Of a stretch of 64,000 bases of DNA, positions 9,083-19,628 are shown piece after piece (the first letter of the stretch is position 1; each line of letters begins with the position of its first letter). The notes beneath the pieces were generated by a model that had not been told where the DNA came from, made no database searches, and saw only the letters and a program-made list of their open reading frames with translations. The translations under genes and the position numbers were made by a program. Source of the DNA: CSP1-4 sp963777975 (GTDB lineage: Bacteria; Chloroflexota; Limnocylindria; Limnocylindrales; CSP1-4); contig CAVZSO010000003.1 in assembly GCA_963777975.1 (NCBI GenBank), positions 372,001 to 436,000 of the forward strand. Reading direction: 5' to 3'.

Positions 9083-9134
9083 ATGGTAGCACCTGCGTCA
9101 TCCCTATGGAAGAGGTTCGTCTAACAGACGTTAG
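9083..9134 (-). promoter_or_regulatory. Possible promoter and operator of the ABC exporter operon
   Basis: The 228-bp gap between psuG and the ATPase start holds two overlapping inverted repeats, CTAAC-N4-GTTAG (9121-9134) and CGTCT-N3-AGACG, then on the minus strand a TACCAT hexamer at 9088-9083 that could be a -10 box. The arrangement resembles the operator of a TetR-type repressor in front of an exporter, but no such regulator is encoded in the window. The remaining leader to 8902 shows no gene that I can support. Confidence 0.3.
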
Positions 9135-10070
9135 CCCGATGCCGCCATGGCCACCGCGATGCGAGCGCCGATCGTGGCGTCGTGCTCGATGAGGGCGAGG
9201 TTCGCGACCACGGAACGGCCGTCCGTCAGCTCGGCGACGCGGGCCAGGATCCAGGGCGTGGCTGCCGGACCGCGGATGCCGGCCGGCATCAGCCTCCCCG
9301 ATCGCCCGCGCGATGGCGGCCTCCGCCTCGTCCCGCGGCAGGGCGGCCGCTTCGGGCACCGGGACGGTCACCAACAGCCCCGTGCCAAGGCCCAGATCCC
9401 AGTGGCGGATGGCGAGCGCCGCGGCCTCCTCGGCCGAGTCGACGCGGATGTGTACGGGGATGCCGCTCGAGCGCGCGAAGAACCCGGGCACCTCATCGCT
9501 GCCCAGGCCGATGACCGGCACACCGCGCGTCTCGAGCACCTCCAGCGTGCGGGGCACGTCGAGGATCGACTTCGGGCCGGCACAGACGACCAGGACCGGC
9601 GTCCGAGCCAGCTCGTCAAGGTCGGCCGAGATGTCGAGGCTCGACTCGCCGCCGCGGTGGACGCCGCCGATGCCGCCGGTGGCGAAGACGCGGATGCCGA
9701 CGCGGTCCGCCGCGATCATGGTCGCGCTGACGGTCGTACCGGCCCAGGCGCCAGACGCGAGGGTGGCCGCCAGGTTGTGGCGCGACGCCTTGGCTACCTC
9801 GCCGGCTGCTGCCAGCGCCTCGATCTCGTCGTTGCTCAGCCCGACGACGAGACGGCCGCCATGAACGGCGATCGTCGCCGGCACGGCTCCCTCGCGCCGC
9901 ACGGCCGCTTCGGCGGCAAACGCCACCTCGACGTTGCGTGGCGACGGAAGGCCGTGCGAGATGAGCGTCGACTCGAGGGCCACGACCGGCAGCCCCGTTT
10001 CGAGGGCGTCGGTGACCTCCGGCGCGATGCGCAACATGGCGAGCGCGCTGGCGGAGGCGACGGGGTCCAT
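9131..10070 (-). CDS. psuG: Pseudouridine-5'-phosphate glycosidase, one frame change
   Basis: The enzyme cleaves pseudouridine 5'-phosphate to uracil and ribose 5-phosphate. Family signatures in order: VVALESTLISHGLPSPRNVE (N-terminal active-site strand), VPATIAVHGGRLVVGL (catalytic Lys is usually replaced or positioned here), GTTVSATMIAADRVGIRVFA, ATGGIGGVHRG, SADLDELARTPVLVVCAG and LDVPRTLEVLETRGVPVIG. A frame change near 9285 is needed; the other frame finishes ATPWILARVAELTDGRSVVA and NLALIEHDATIGARIAVAMA to a TAA at 9131, which matches the usual ~305-residue length. Start ATG at 10070 lies 7 nt after a TACGCT hexamer, so the mRNA is probably leaderless. The PfkB kinase 2.2 kb away is its likely partner. 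Confidence 0.88.
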
Positions 10071-10077
10071 CGCGGCT

Positions 10078-10106
10078 AGCGTACCCGGGCCTGCGGCCGT
10101 TACGCT
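10078..10106. promoter_or_regulatory. Back-to-back leaderless promoters between psuG and the S9 peptidase gene
   Basis: The 43-bp divergent gap contains two copies of TACGCT, one on each strand (minus 10083-10078, plus 10101-10106). Each ends exactly 7 nt before the ATG of its gene, with no Shine-Dalgarno sequence. This spacing places the transcription start at the initiation codon. Both promoters share about 40 bp, so their expression may interfere. Confidence 0.6.
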
Positions 10107-10113
10107 GCCGTCG

Positions 10114-12249
10114 ATGCCATCTCGCCCGGGCCGCCCGACCACGGCGCGGCCGCTCCTGCCGGTGACGCCCGAGATCGTCGATGCGCAGGTCGTGCTCGAG
10201 GAGCTGGACCTCTCGCCCGATGGCCGGACCGCGATCGTCGTGCGTCGGCGGACCCGAGGCCTCGAGTACGCGCGCGACCTGCTCCTGGTCGACCTCGACG
10301 GAGGACCAGTACGCCAGCTCCACGTTCCCCTCAAGGACCCGACCCACCCGCGCTGGTCTCCGGACGGACGATGGATCGCCATCCTGGCGACGGGGACGGG
10401 GCATGTCCCGCAGATCCACCTCTTCAGGCCTGGGTCGGGCGGGAGTGGAGCGGCGGGCGGGCGGGCGGGAACGCCAGCCCGCCACGGGAGCCACCGCCCG
10501 CGACCGCGTCAGCTGACGCGCGAAGCCCACGGCGTCTCCGGGCTCGCCTGGTCGCCGGACGGGACGCACATCGCCTTCTGGGGCTGGGCTGGCCCCGCAC
10601 GCTTCGTCGAGGGCCAGACCCCGCGCGGGCAGCGGCCGACCGTTCGGCGCATCCGGCAGGCGTCCTTCCGCTGGAACGATGTCGGCTTCCTCGATCACTG
10701 GACCCAGCTGTCGGTCGTCGGGCTCCAGCGGGGCGCCGTGGCGGAGCGCCTGACGAGCGGCGACTTCGATGTCGTCGCGCCAGCCTGGGATGCCGATGGG
10801 CGATCGATCGTGTTCACGGCCGCGATCGGACCGGAGGCCGACCTCTACCCGGTCTTTCGCGTCTATCGGGTCGACGCGGCCGCATCGCCCCACGGGACCA
10901 TCCAACCACCGGTCGAAGTGCTCGCCCTGGGCGACGGCGTGGCGGACACGGCGGCGCCCTCCCCTGACGGGCGCTGGCTGGCGGTCTCTGGCAGCGACAC
11001 GCCGGGCGCACCGGACTGGTCGTGGCCGCATGTCTACCTGGCTCGATCGGACGGCGCCGGACACGCCATCCGGCTGGCACCGGAGGTCGATCTGCCCCAC
11101 GGCTCGTGGCTCGACTGCGACCTCACCGGCTGGACCTCGTGGCAGCGTCCCGGCCCCTTCTTCACCACCGACGCCGACGGTCGGGCGGACGCGGTCGTGG
11201 CCATCCTCAGCGATCGCGGGCGAAGCCGACCGTGGCGCATGCCATTCGACCCCGAGACCGGCGTGCCAGGGCCGGGCGTCCCGCTGGCGAGCGGTGACAG
11301 CGTCTGCTACCAGATGGCGGTCGCCGGTGGGCGCGTGGCGGTCGTCGGTGCGCTCGGCGACCGGGCGATGGAGGTCATGGAGGCCCGGGGCGGTCGGTTC
11401 CACACGCGTTCGCGGGTCGGCTCGGCCTGGCAGCGTCGGTACCGGCCGACGCCGGGCCAGGTCATCGCCATCCCCGGTCCCGCCGGCGCCATCGAGACCT
11501 GGCTCTTCTCACCGCCAGACGCAGGCGACGCCGCCCTGCCCCTCGTCATCGACTTCCACGGTGGGCCGCTCGGCGCGTGGGGACCGGCGCCCTGGCTCGA
11601 GGTTCGGCTGCTGGTCGAGGCGGGCTTCCGCGTGGCGACGCCGAACATCCGCGGCGCCACCGGCTACGGCGCCGCGTGGGTGCAGGCGCACGAGGGCCGA
11701 TGGGGCGAGGTCGATGACGATGACGCGATGGCCGTCCTCGACCACCTCGTGGCCATGGGTCTTGCGGACCCCGACAGGGTCGGGCTGATCGGGCTCTCGT
11801 ACGGTGGCTACCTGGTCAACTGGCTCATCGGGGCCCATCCGGACCGCTTCGCGGCGGGTATCGCCGACGGCGGCGCGGCCGACCTGTGGGCGAGCTGGGC
11901 GCTCTCGGATTCCGGCCCGGACTTCCACCGACGGGCCGGCATGGCCGAGCCGTTGACGCCCGAGGGGGTGGCCCGCCTGTGGGAGCAGTCGCCGCTCCGA
12001 CTGGCCGATCGCATCCGTGCGCCGCTGCTGATCCTGCAGGGCGAGGACGATCAACGCTGCCCACCGGGGGACAACCTCCAGCTCTTCCTGACGCTGCGGG
12101 CCCTTGGGCGGGAGGTGGAGCTGGCGCTCTATCCCGACAGCTCGCACACCTTCGCGGTCACCGGTCGTCCAGACCGGCGCAAGGACCGGCATCGCCGGAT
12201 GCTCGAGTGGTTCGAGCGGTGGCTGCTGCGGGAGCCCGGCAACGGCTGA
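10114..12249 (+). CDS. S9-family prolyl oligopeptidase / acylaminoacyl peptidase
   Basis: A 711-residue serine peptidase. Residues ~25-430 form a beta-propeller with PD40-type blades (HPRWSPDGRWIAILA, SGLAWSPDGTHIAFWG, APAWDADGRSIVFTA, AAPSPDGRWLAVSGS). Residues ~460-711 form the alpha/beta-hydrolase domain: oxyanion region VIDFHGGPLGAWG, nucleophile Ser ~562 in GLSYGGYLVNW, Asp ~645 in LQGEDDQRCP and His ~678 in YPDSSHTFAV, so the triad is complete. No signal peptide is seen; it is probably cytosolic and hydrolyses short or N-acylated peptides. Start ATG at 10114 is preceded by TACGCT at leaderless distance and no ribosome site. It is convergent with the PfkB gene. Confidence 0.9.
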   Translation: MPSRPGRPTTARPLLPVTPEIVDAQVVLEELDLSPDGRTAIVVRRRTRGLEYARDLLLVDLDGGPVRQLHVPLKDPTHPRWSPDGRWIAILATGTGHVPQIHLFRPGSGGSGAAGGRAGTPARHGSHRPRPRQLTREAHGVSGLAWSPDGTHIAFWGWAGPARFVEGQTPRGQRPTVRRIRQASFRWNDVGFLDHWTQLSVVGLQRGAVAERLTSGDFDVVAPAWDADGRSIVFTAAIGPEADLYPVFRVYRVDAAASPHGTIQPPVEVLALGDGVADTAAPSPDGRWLAVSGSDTPGAPDWSWPHVYLARSDGAGHAIRLAPEVDLPHGSWLDCDLTGWTSWQRPGPFFTTDADGRADAVVAILSDRGRSRPWRMPFDPETGVPGPGVPLASGDSVCYQMAVAGGRVAVVGALGDRAMEVMEARGGRFHTRSRVGSAWQRRYRPTPGQVIAIPGPAGAIETWLFSPPDAGDAALPLVIDFHGGPLGAWGPAPWLEVRLLVEAGFRVATPNIRGATGYGAAWVQAHEGRWGEVDDDDAMAVLDHLVAMGLADPDRVGLIGLSYGGYLVNWLIGAHPDRFAAGIADGGAADLWASWALSDSGPDFHRRAGMAEPLTPEGVARLWEQSPLRLADRIRAPLLILQGEDDQRCPPGDNLQLFLTLRALGREVELALYPDSSHTFAVTGRPDRRKDRHRRMLEWFERWLLREPGNG

Positions 12250-12264
12250 GGTCCACTCGCGGGC

Positions 12265-13227
12265 TCAGCTCCATCGATCCCGGCGATGCGTGCCGCGGAG
12301 CAACCGGCCGGCGGCACGATGGCCGCTCCTGGCGGCGGCGGTCAGCGTCTGGCCGTCGCGGCGGGCGTTCGGCTCGTCCGCAAGCCAACGGACGAGGAAC
12401 CCGGCTGCGAACGCATCACCGGCACCGGTCGTGTCGCGCGCGACGATGGCCATGGTGGGCACCTCGATGACGGCGTCGCGGTGCAGGATCGTCGCTCCTT
12501 GGGCGCCATCCTTGACGACCACGATCGGCGCCAGCTCCAGCAGGACGGCATGGTCCCGGCCATCGAGGATGGCCTCGGCCTCGGCGATGGTGCCGAAGAG
12601 CAGGTCCGGCCCGACGGCGGCGATGCGGGACCGGGCCTCGCCCGGCCCGAGATCCAGGATCGGCTGCCGCGAGGCGAGGTCGACCGAGACGAGCGCTCCC
12701 GACGCGCGGGCCAGCTCGACGGCTCGACGGGATGCCGCGGCGAGAGGCTCGGTGTAGAGCGAGTAGCCCGGCAGGTGGAGCGCGACTCGCTGCTGTCCGG
12801 CGACACCGCCACGTCGCCGGAACCAGCCCGGGCGAAGATCGTCCGGCGCCAGCAGGTCAGCGGCGCCGCGATCGGTCACGAAGCTGCGTTCACCGTCGGC
12901 CTCGACGCGGACCACGATGCGCGCCGTCGGCGCGTTCCTGGTGACCAGGTGCGCTTCCACGCCCGCCTCGGCCAGGGCGGCCCCCAGCCGGCGGCCCCAC
13001 TCGTCCCGCCCGACGGCGCCGATGAAGACCGCCTCCCCACCGCAGCGCGCGACCCAGCGGGCGGTGTTGGCGGCCGAGCCGCCCTGTCGGAAGGCGATGC
13101 TGCCGGCGCGATCGCTGCCGTGGGCGATGGGTCCGGAGGCCGTCACGACGACGTCGACGATGAGGTCGCCCAGGCTCACGATCCGCGGTCGGCGTCGGGC
13201 TTCGGCAGGTCGGATCCGAGGGTCCAC
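12265..13227 (-). CDS. PfkB-family sugar/nucleoside kinase, probable pseudouridine kinase
   Basis: Typical ribokinase-like fold: N-terminal RIVSLGDLIVDVVV, substrate-binding GGSAANTARWVARCGG, lid strand residues, and the PfkB signature 2 DTTGAGDAFAAGFLVRW with the catalytic Asp. ARIVVRVEADGERSFVTDRG matches the nucleoside-binding region. Length 320 aa is normal, although the last ~25 residues are basic and could be out of frame. Because psuG lies nearby on the same strand, the best guess is PsuK, which phosphorylates pseudouridine to the substrate of PsuG; ribokinase or adenosine kinase are alternatives. The start is GTG at 13227, with a TATGAT box 11 nt upstream. The PsuK assignment is inferred from context. 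Confidence 0.75.
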   Translation of the reverse strand: MDPRIRPAEARRRPRIVSLGDLIVDVVVTASGPIAHGSDRAGSIAFRQGGSAANTARWVARCGGEAVFIGAVGRDEWGRRLGAALAEAGVEAHLVTRNAPTARIVVRVEADGERSFVTDRGAADLLAPDDLRPGWFRRRGGVAGQQRVALHLPGYSLYTEPLAAASRRAVELARASGALVSVDLASRQPILDLGPGEARSRIAAVGPDLLFGTIAEAEAILDGRDHAVLLELAPIVVVKDGAQGATILHRDAVIEVPTMAIVARDTTGAGDAFAAGFLVRWLADEPNARRDGQTLTAAARSGHRAAGRLLRGTHRRDRWS

Positions 13228-13237
13228 GGGCGCCGAC

Positions 13238-13244
13238 TATCATA
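13238..13244. promoter_or_regulatory. Overlapping divergent -10 elements
   Basis: The near-palindrome CTATCATAG (13237-13245) reads TATCAT on the plus strand and TATGAT on the minus strand. It serves as a plausible -10 box for both the tkt operon (leader of about 40 nt) and the PfkB kinase gene (leader of a few nt). Only one polymerase could occupy it at a time. Confidence 0.5.
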
Positions 13245-13291
13245 GGCAGGTCCCCGTAGCCGGACACCCGTCCCCGCCCAGGAGTCGCCGC

Positions 13292-15403
13292 GTGACGCTG
13301 ACCGCTCGAAGCCTCGAGCAGCTGTCGATCGACACCATCCGCACCCTCGCCATCGACGGGGTGCAACGGGCGAACAGCGGTCATCCGGGCGCCCCGATGG
13401 GGATGGCCCCGATGGCCTACGTCCTCTGGACCAGGGTCATGCGCCACGCGCCGACAGAGCCGAGCTGGCCCGATCGCGACCGCTTCGTGCTCTCGGCCGG
13501 GCATGCCTCGATGCTCCTCTACGCGATGCTCCACCTGACCGGCTACGACCTGACCATCGACGACCTGCAGCACTTCCGCCAGTGGGGCTCCCGGACGCCG
13601 GGCCACCCGGAGTGGGGCCTGACACCGGGCGTGGAAGCGACCACGGGTCCGCTCGGCCAGGGCTTCGCCAACGCCGTCGGGATGGCCATCGCCGAGCGTC
13701 GGCTGGCTGCCGAGTTCCAACGCGACGGCAGCTCGATCGTCGATCACCGGACATACGTGATCTGCTCCGACGGCGACATGCAGGAAGGCGTCACGTCGGA
13801 AGCCGCGAGCCTCGCCGGCCATCTCCGGCTGGGCAAGCTGATCGTCCTCTACGACGACAACGGCATCCAGCTCGACGGTCCGACGGCGATGGCCTTCAGC
13901 GAGGACGTGCCCGCCAGATTCGAGGCCTATGGCTGGCACACGCAGCGGGTCGGCGATGGCAACGACCTCGAGGCCATCGGCGACGCGATCGCCGCCGCCC
14001 AGGCCGACGATCGGCCGAGCCTCATCGCCGTCCGTACCCACATCGGGTTCGGGTCGCCGAACAAGCAGGACAGCCAGAAGGCGCATGGGGCGCCGCTCGG
14101 TGTCGACGAAGTCCGCCTGACCAAGGAAGCGTACGGCTGGGACCCGGACACCTCGTTCTTCGTGCCGGACGACGTGCGGCAGCACTTCGCGGCGGTGGCC
14201 GAGCGTGGCCAGGAGCTCGTCGCCGACTGGCGCCAACGCTTCTCAGCGCTGGCCGCGGCGGATCCGGCGGCCGCCGCGGAGTTCGAGCGACGCATCGCCG
14301 GACGCCGGCCGGATGGCTGGGCGGCCGGCTTGCCCGTCTACGGGCCGGACGACGAGATGGCCACGCGACAGGCCTCGCAGCAGACGCTGCAGGCCGTGGC
14401 TGCCGCGCTGCCGGAGCTGTTCGGCGGCTCCGCCGACCTCTCGGAGAGCAACTTGACCGATGTCAAGGGCGCCGGCGACTTCTCGGCCGCCGACGCTGGA
14501 CGGAACCTGCGTTTCGGCGTCCGCGAGCACGCCATGGGAGCGATCGCCAACGGCATCGCGTACCACGGCGGCTTCCACACGTACGCGGGGACGTTCCTGA
14601 ACTTCAGCGATTACATGCGCGGTGCTGTCCGCCTCGCTGCCTTGGCCGGGCTGCCGGTGACGTACGTCTGGACCCATGACTCCGTCGGGCTCGGCGAGGA
14701 CGGGCCGACGCACGAACCGATCGAGCACTACGCCGCACTGCGGGCCATGCCGAACCTGTGGTTCGTGCGGCCCGGTGACCCCAACGAGACCGTGGCCGCC
14801 TGGCGGCTGGCGGTCGAGCGAGCCGACGGACCGGTGGCGCTCGCCTTGACGCGGCAGAAGGTGCCCGTCCTGCCAGGTACGGCGGAGCTGGCGACTGATG
14901 GCCTTCGCCGTGGTGGCTATGTCCTGGCCGATGCCGAGGACGCACCCGGCGTCATCGCGCAGCCCGATCTCATCCTCATCGCGACCGGCTCCGAGCTGTC
15001 GCTGGCCGTCGCCGCTCGGGCGACGCTCGAGGCCGAGGGCATCCGCACCCGCGTCGTCTCGATGCCCTGCTGGGAGCGCTTCGCGGCGCAGCCGGCACCA
15101 TATCGCGAGGCGGTCCTGCCGCCGAGCTGCGCCAAACGCGTGAGCATCGAGGCCGGCGTCTCGCAGGGCTGGGACCGCTGGGTCGGGCCGGAGGGCGCGA
15201 TGATCGCCATCGAGCGCTACGGCGCGTCGGCGCCCGCGGCCACGATCTTCGAGGCCTTCGGCTTCACGGAGGCTGCCGTCGCCCACGTCGCTCGGGGCGT
15301 CCTGACCGGGACGATCCGCGGCGTCGTCTCGCCGCCGCCCGACGACCACGGCAGATCGAACGGCCACGACGGGTCGAGCGACCGCGCCGACCCCACGGCC
15401 TGA
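13292..15403 (+). CDS. tkt: Transketolase
   Basis: A 703-residue thiamine-diphosphate enzyme that exchanges two-carbon units between pentose, triose, tetrose and hexose phosphates. Visible signatures: DTIRTLAIDGVQRANSGHPG (N-terminal substrate/TPP contacts), the TPP-binding CSDGDMQEGVTSEAASLAG, GFGSPNKQDSQKAHGAPLG, RFGVREHAMGAIANG (catalytic Glu), WTHDSVGLGEDGPTHEPIE and ALTRQKVPVL. GTG at 13292 is chosen because GGAG lies 7 nt upstream and the product then begins at the usual position. It is first in the pentose phosphate operon, 14 bp before pgi. No frame error is seen. The last ~30 residues are hydrophilic and low in complexity. Confidence 0.95.
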   Translation: MTLTARSLEQLSIDTIRTLAIDGVQRANSGHPGAPMGMAPMAYVLWTRVMRHAPTEPSWPDRDRFVLSAGHASMLLYAMLHLTGYDLTIDDLQHFRQWGSRTPGHPEWGLTPGVEATTGPLGQGFANAVGMAIAERRLAAEFQRDGSSIVDHRTYVICSDGDMQEGVTSEAASLAGHLRLGKLIVLYDDNGIQLDGPTAMAFSEDVPARFEAYGWHTQRVGDGNDLEAIGDAIAAAQADDRPSLIAVRTHIGFGSPNKQDSQKAHGAPLGVDEVRLTKEAYGWDPDTSFFVPDDVRQHFAAVAERGQELVADWRQRFSALAAADPAAAAEFERRIAGRRPDGWAAGLPVYGPDDEMATRQASQQTLQAVAAALPELFGGSADLSESNLTDVKGAGDFSAADAGRNLRFGVREHAMGAIANGIAYHGGFHTYAGTFLNFSDYMRGAVRLAALAGLPVTYVWTHDSVGLGEDGPTHEPIEHYAALRAMPNLWFVRPGDPNETVAAWRLAVERADGPVALALTRQKVPVLPGTAELATDGLRRGGYVLADAEDAPGVIAQPDLILIATGSELSLAVAARATLEAEGIRTRVVSMPCWERFAAQPAPYREAVLPPSCAKRVSIEAGVSQGWDRWVGPEGAMIAIERYGASAPAATIFEAFGFTEAAVAHVARGVLTGTIRGVVSPPPDDHGRSNGHDGSSDRADPTA

Positions 15404-15417
15404 ACCGAGGAATCGTC

Positions 15418-17094
15418 ATGGACGACTCGCCACCCATCGAGGGCTTTCGGATCCCCGCCGGCGACCGGTCGGCGGTCGATGCCGCCCTGCGCACGGCCGT
15501 CGACGATCGCTGGGCGACCCGCATCTGGGAGCGTGACACGACGGTCTGGACGGACGACGTCGATGTCGCCACGAAGATCGCGGCACGGCTCGGCTGGCTC
15601 GACGCGCCGGCCCACTTCCGGCCCGTGACCGACGACCTCCGCGCCTTCGCGGACGGGCTCCATGATGCCGGCTTCGACCGCGCCCTGGTCTGCGGCATGG
15701 GCGGCAGCTCGCTGGCGCCCGAGGTCCTCGGGCTGGCCTACCCGATGAGCGAAGGGGCCATGCCGGTCGGCGTCCTGGACTCGACCGATCCCGAGACGAT
15801 CGCGCTGGCGACGTCGACCTTCAGCCCCGAGACGAGCTGCTACATCATCGCCACCAAGTCGGGCACGACGGCCGAGACGTTGGCCTTCCTGGCGCACTTC
15901 TGGGCACTCGAGCACGCCGGCCACCACGACATCGGCTCCAAGGACGAGGGCGAGCACTTCGTGGCCGTGAGCGATCCCGATGCCTCGGTCGAAGCGATCC
16001 CGCACAGCGATTCCTTCCGGGCGGTGTTCCTCAACCCGCCCGACATCGGCGGCCGCTATTCGGCGCTGACCTACGTCGGGCTGGCGCCCGCCGCGCTGCT
16101 CGGCCTCGACCTCGACGCGCTGCTGGACGAGGCGGCGCGGATGGCGGCGGCATGTCGAGCGACGGACGCCGGCAACCCCGGCATCGCGCTGGGGGCCACG
16201 CTCGGTGCGCTGGCCGGCCGCGGTCGCGACAAGCTGACGCTGGTCATCGAACCGATGCTCGAGAGCTTCGGCAACTGGGTCGAACAGCTCATCGCCGAGA
16301 GCACCGGCAAGGACGGCCACGGCATCGTGCCCATCGTCGGTGAGCCGCTCGCTGCGCCCGACCTGTACGGCGACGATCGCGTCTTCGTCCGCCTCTCGCA
16401 TCAGGCGTCGAGCGACTGGCGAACCAGCACCGACGCGCAGCTCGATGCGCTGGCGTCCGCCGGCCATCCGGTCATCGACCTGGTCATCCCGGCCGGCGAA
16501 GGGCTGGGCGGCGAGTTCTTCCGCTGGGAGTTCGCGACCGCGGTCGCCGGCGCCACCATCGGCGTCAACCCCTTCGATGAACCGGACGTGACCGCCGCCA
16601 AGCAGGCCACGGCGCGCGTGCTGGCCGCGCTGCGCGACGGGCAGGCGCCGACCGACGCGGCCCACGACCCGGCATCCGCCGGCGAGGCATTGACGACGCT
16701 CTTCGACGGCCTGGCGCCGGACGGCTACGTCGCCATCCAGGCCTACCTGCCGCGCTACGGCGAGCGCGATGCGCGACTGGCCCACCTCCGCGAGCGCATC
16801 CGTGTCATGACGCGACGCGCGGTGACACTCGGGTATGGGCCACGCTACCTGCACTCGACCGGCCAGCTGCATAAAGGTGGCCCGGCGCGCGGTGCCTTCA
16901 TCCAGCTGGTGGCGTCCCATCCCGACGACATCCTCATCCCAGGCGCGCACGAGACATTCGGGATGCTCATCGATGCCCAGTCGCTCGGCGATGCCCAGTC
17001 GCTCGAGGCCAGGGGCCTGCCCGTCGTACGCATCCAGCTGGGCGACGATCCGGACGCCGCGCTCGATACGCTCATCGCCTCGCTCGAGGCCTAG
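15418..17094 (+). CDS. pgi: Glucose-6-phosphate isomerase (isomerase half of the Tal-Pgi fusion family)
   Basis: A 558-residue protein that lines up with the C-terminal isomerase of bifunctional transaldolase/glucose-6-phosphate isomerases, without the transaldolase part. SIS-type sugar-phosphate sites are seen in ALVCGMGGSSLAPEVLGL and CYIIATKSGTTAETLAF; further family blocks are FGNWVEQLIAESTGKDGHGI, RYLHSTGQLHKGGPARGAF and HPDDILIPGAHETFG. Start ATG at 15418 lies 14 bp after tkt. A tandem 5-6 residue duplication (DAQSLGDAQSLE, DNA 16974-17006) near the C-terminus looks recent. It feeds fructose 6-phosphate back to glucose 6-phosphate for Zwf. No transaldolase gene is present in the window. 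Confidence 0.9.
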   Translation: MDDSPPIEGFRIPAGDRSAVDAALRTAVDDRWATRIWERDTTVWTDDVDVATKIAARLGWLDAPAHFRPVTDDLRAFADGLHDAGFDRALVCGMGGSSLAPEVLGLAYPMSEGAMPVGVLDSTDPETIALATSTFSPETSCYIIATKSGTTAETLAFLAHFWALEHAGHHDIGSKDEGEHFVAVSDPDASVEAIPHSDSFRAVFLNPPDIGGRYSALTYVGLAPAALLGLDLDALLDEAARMAAACRATDAGNPGIALGATLGALAGRGRDKLTLVIEPMLESFGNWVEQLIAESTGKDGHGIVPIVGEPLAAPDLYGDDRVFVRLSHQASSDWRTSTDAQLDALASAGHPVIDLVIPAGEGLGGEFFRWEFATAVAGATIGVNPFDEPDVTAAKQATARVLAALRDGQAPTDAAHDPASAGEALTTLFDGLAPDGYVAIQAYLPRYGERDARLAHLRERIRVMTRRAVTLGYGPRYLHSTGQLHKGGPARGAFIQLVASHPDDILIPGAHETFGMLIDAQSLGDAQSLEARGLPVVRIQLGDDPDAALDTLIASLEA

Positions 17095-17148
17095 CCGCAC
17101 CATCGCGCCGGGCCGGGACGCCGGCCGCATCGGAAGGGAGCTCGCACC

Positions 17149-18047
17149 GTGGATCTCGCCATCGTCGGTCTCGGGCGGATGGGCGGCAACATGGCCCGCC
17201 GGCTGCACCTCGCCGGGCATCGGGTGGTGGCCTTCAATCGGAGCCCCGAGAAGACGCGCGAGATCATGGCCGAGGGCCTCGAAGGTGCCTTCACCCCGCA
17301 GGACGTCGTGGCCGCCTTGCCGACGCCGCGCATCATCTGGCTCATGGTCCCAGCCGGCGATGCCACGGAGGCGACGATGGAGGAGTTCGCCGCGGTGCTC
17401 GCGCCCGGTGACTGGATCGTCGATGGCGGCAATGCCAACTTCCAGGACTCCAAGCGACGACACGCCCTGCTCAAGGCGCGCGGCATCCGGTTCGTCGATG
17501 CCGGCATCTCGGGCGGCGTCTGGGGCCTGACCAACGGCTACGGCACCATGGTCGGCGGCGATCGCGACGACGTCGCGCCGCTCGAGCCGATCTTCCTCGC
17601 CCTTGCCCCCGAGGGCGGCTACGTCCATGCCGGACCGGCCGGCGCTGGCCACTACACCAAGATGGTCCACAACGGCATCGAGTACGGCCTGATGCAGGCC
17701 TACGCGGAGGGCTTCGAGATCCTCCACGCCTCCGAGTACCCGCTCGACCTCGAGGCCGTCGCCAAGGCCTGGCAGCACGGCACGGTCATCCGCTCCTGGC
17801 TGCTGGAGCTGGCCGGGCGTGCCTTCGAGGAGCACGGGGAGAGCCTGTCCGACGTCCGCGGCTGGGTCGCCGACTCCGGCGAGGGCCGCTGGACGGTGGC
17901 CGAGGCCATCGCCCTCGACGTGCCCACGCCGATCATCACCCTCTCGCTCCTGGCACGCTTCGCGAGCCGCCAGGAAGAGAGCTACTCGGCCCAGGTGGTG
18001 GCCGCGCTGCGACAGCAGTTCGGCGGCCACGCCATCAAGACCGACTG

Positions 18048-18048
<1 letters not shown>
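17149..18048 (+). CDS. gnd: 6-phosphogluconate dehydrogenase, decarboxylating, short form
   Basis: It oxidises 6-phosphogluconate to ribulose 5-phosphate and CO2. The Rossmann glycine motif IVGLGRMGGNMARRL opens the protein at residue 4, IIWLMVPAGDATE and WIVDGGNANFQDS follow, and the catalytic 6PGDH motif is GAGHYTKMVHNGIEYGLMQA with the active Lys. FNRSPEK after the second strand lacks the usual NADP-selective Arg pattern, so NAD use is possible. At 299 aa it belongs to the short GndA-like class found in Gram-positives and Chloroflexota. Start GTG at 17149 is preceded by GGGAGCTC. The stop overlaps the zwf start (TGATG), so the two are coupled. Confidence 0.93.

Positions 18049-19624
<1,576 letters not shown>

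Positions 19625-19628
<4 letters not shown>

Noticed and set aside
16974..17006. Microsatellite
   Set aside because: Only two copies of a short unit inside the pgi gene; treated as a small tandem duplication.
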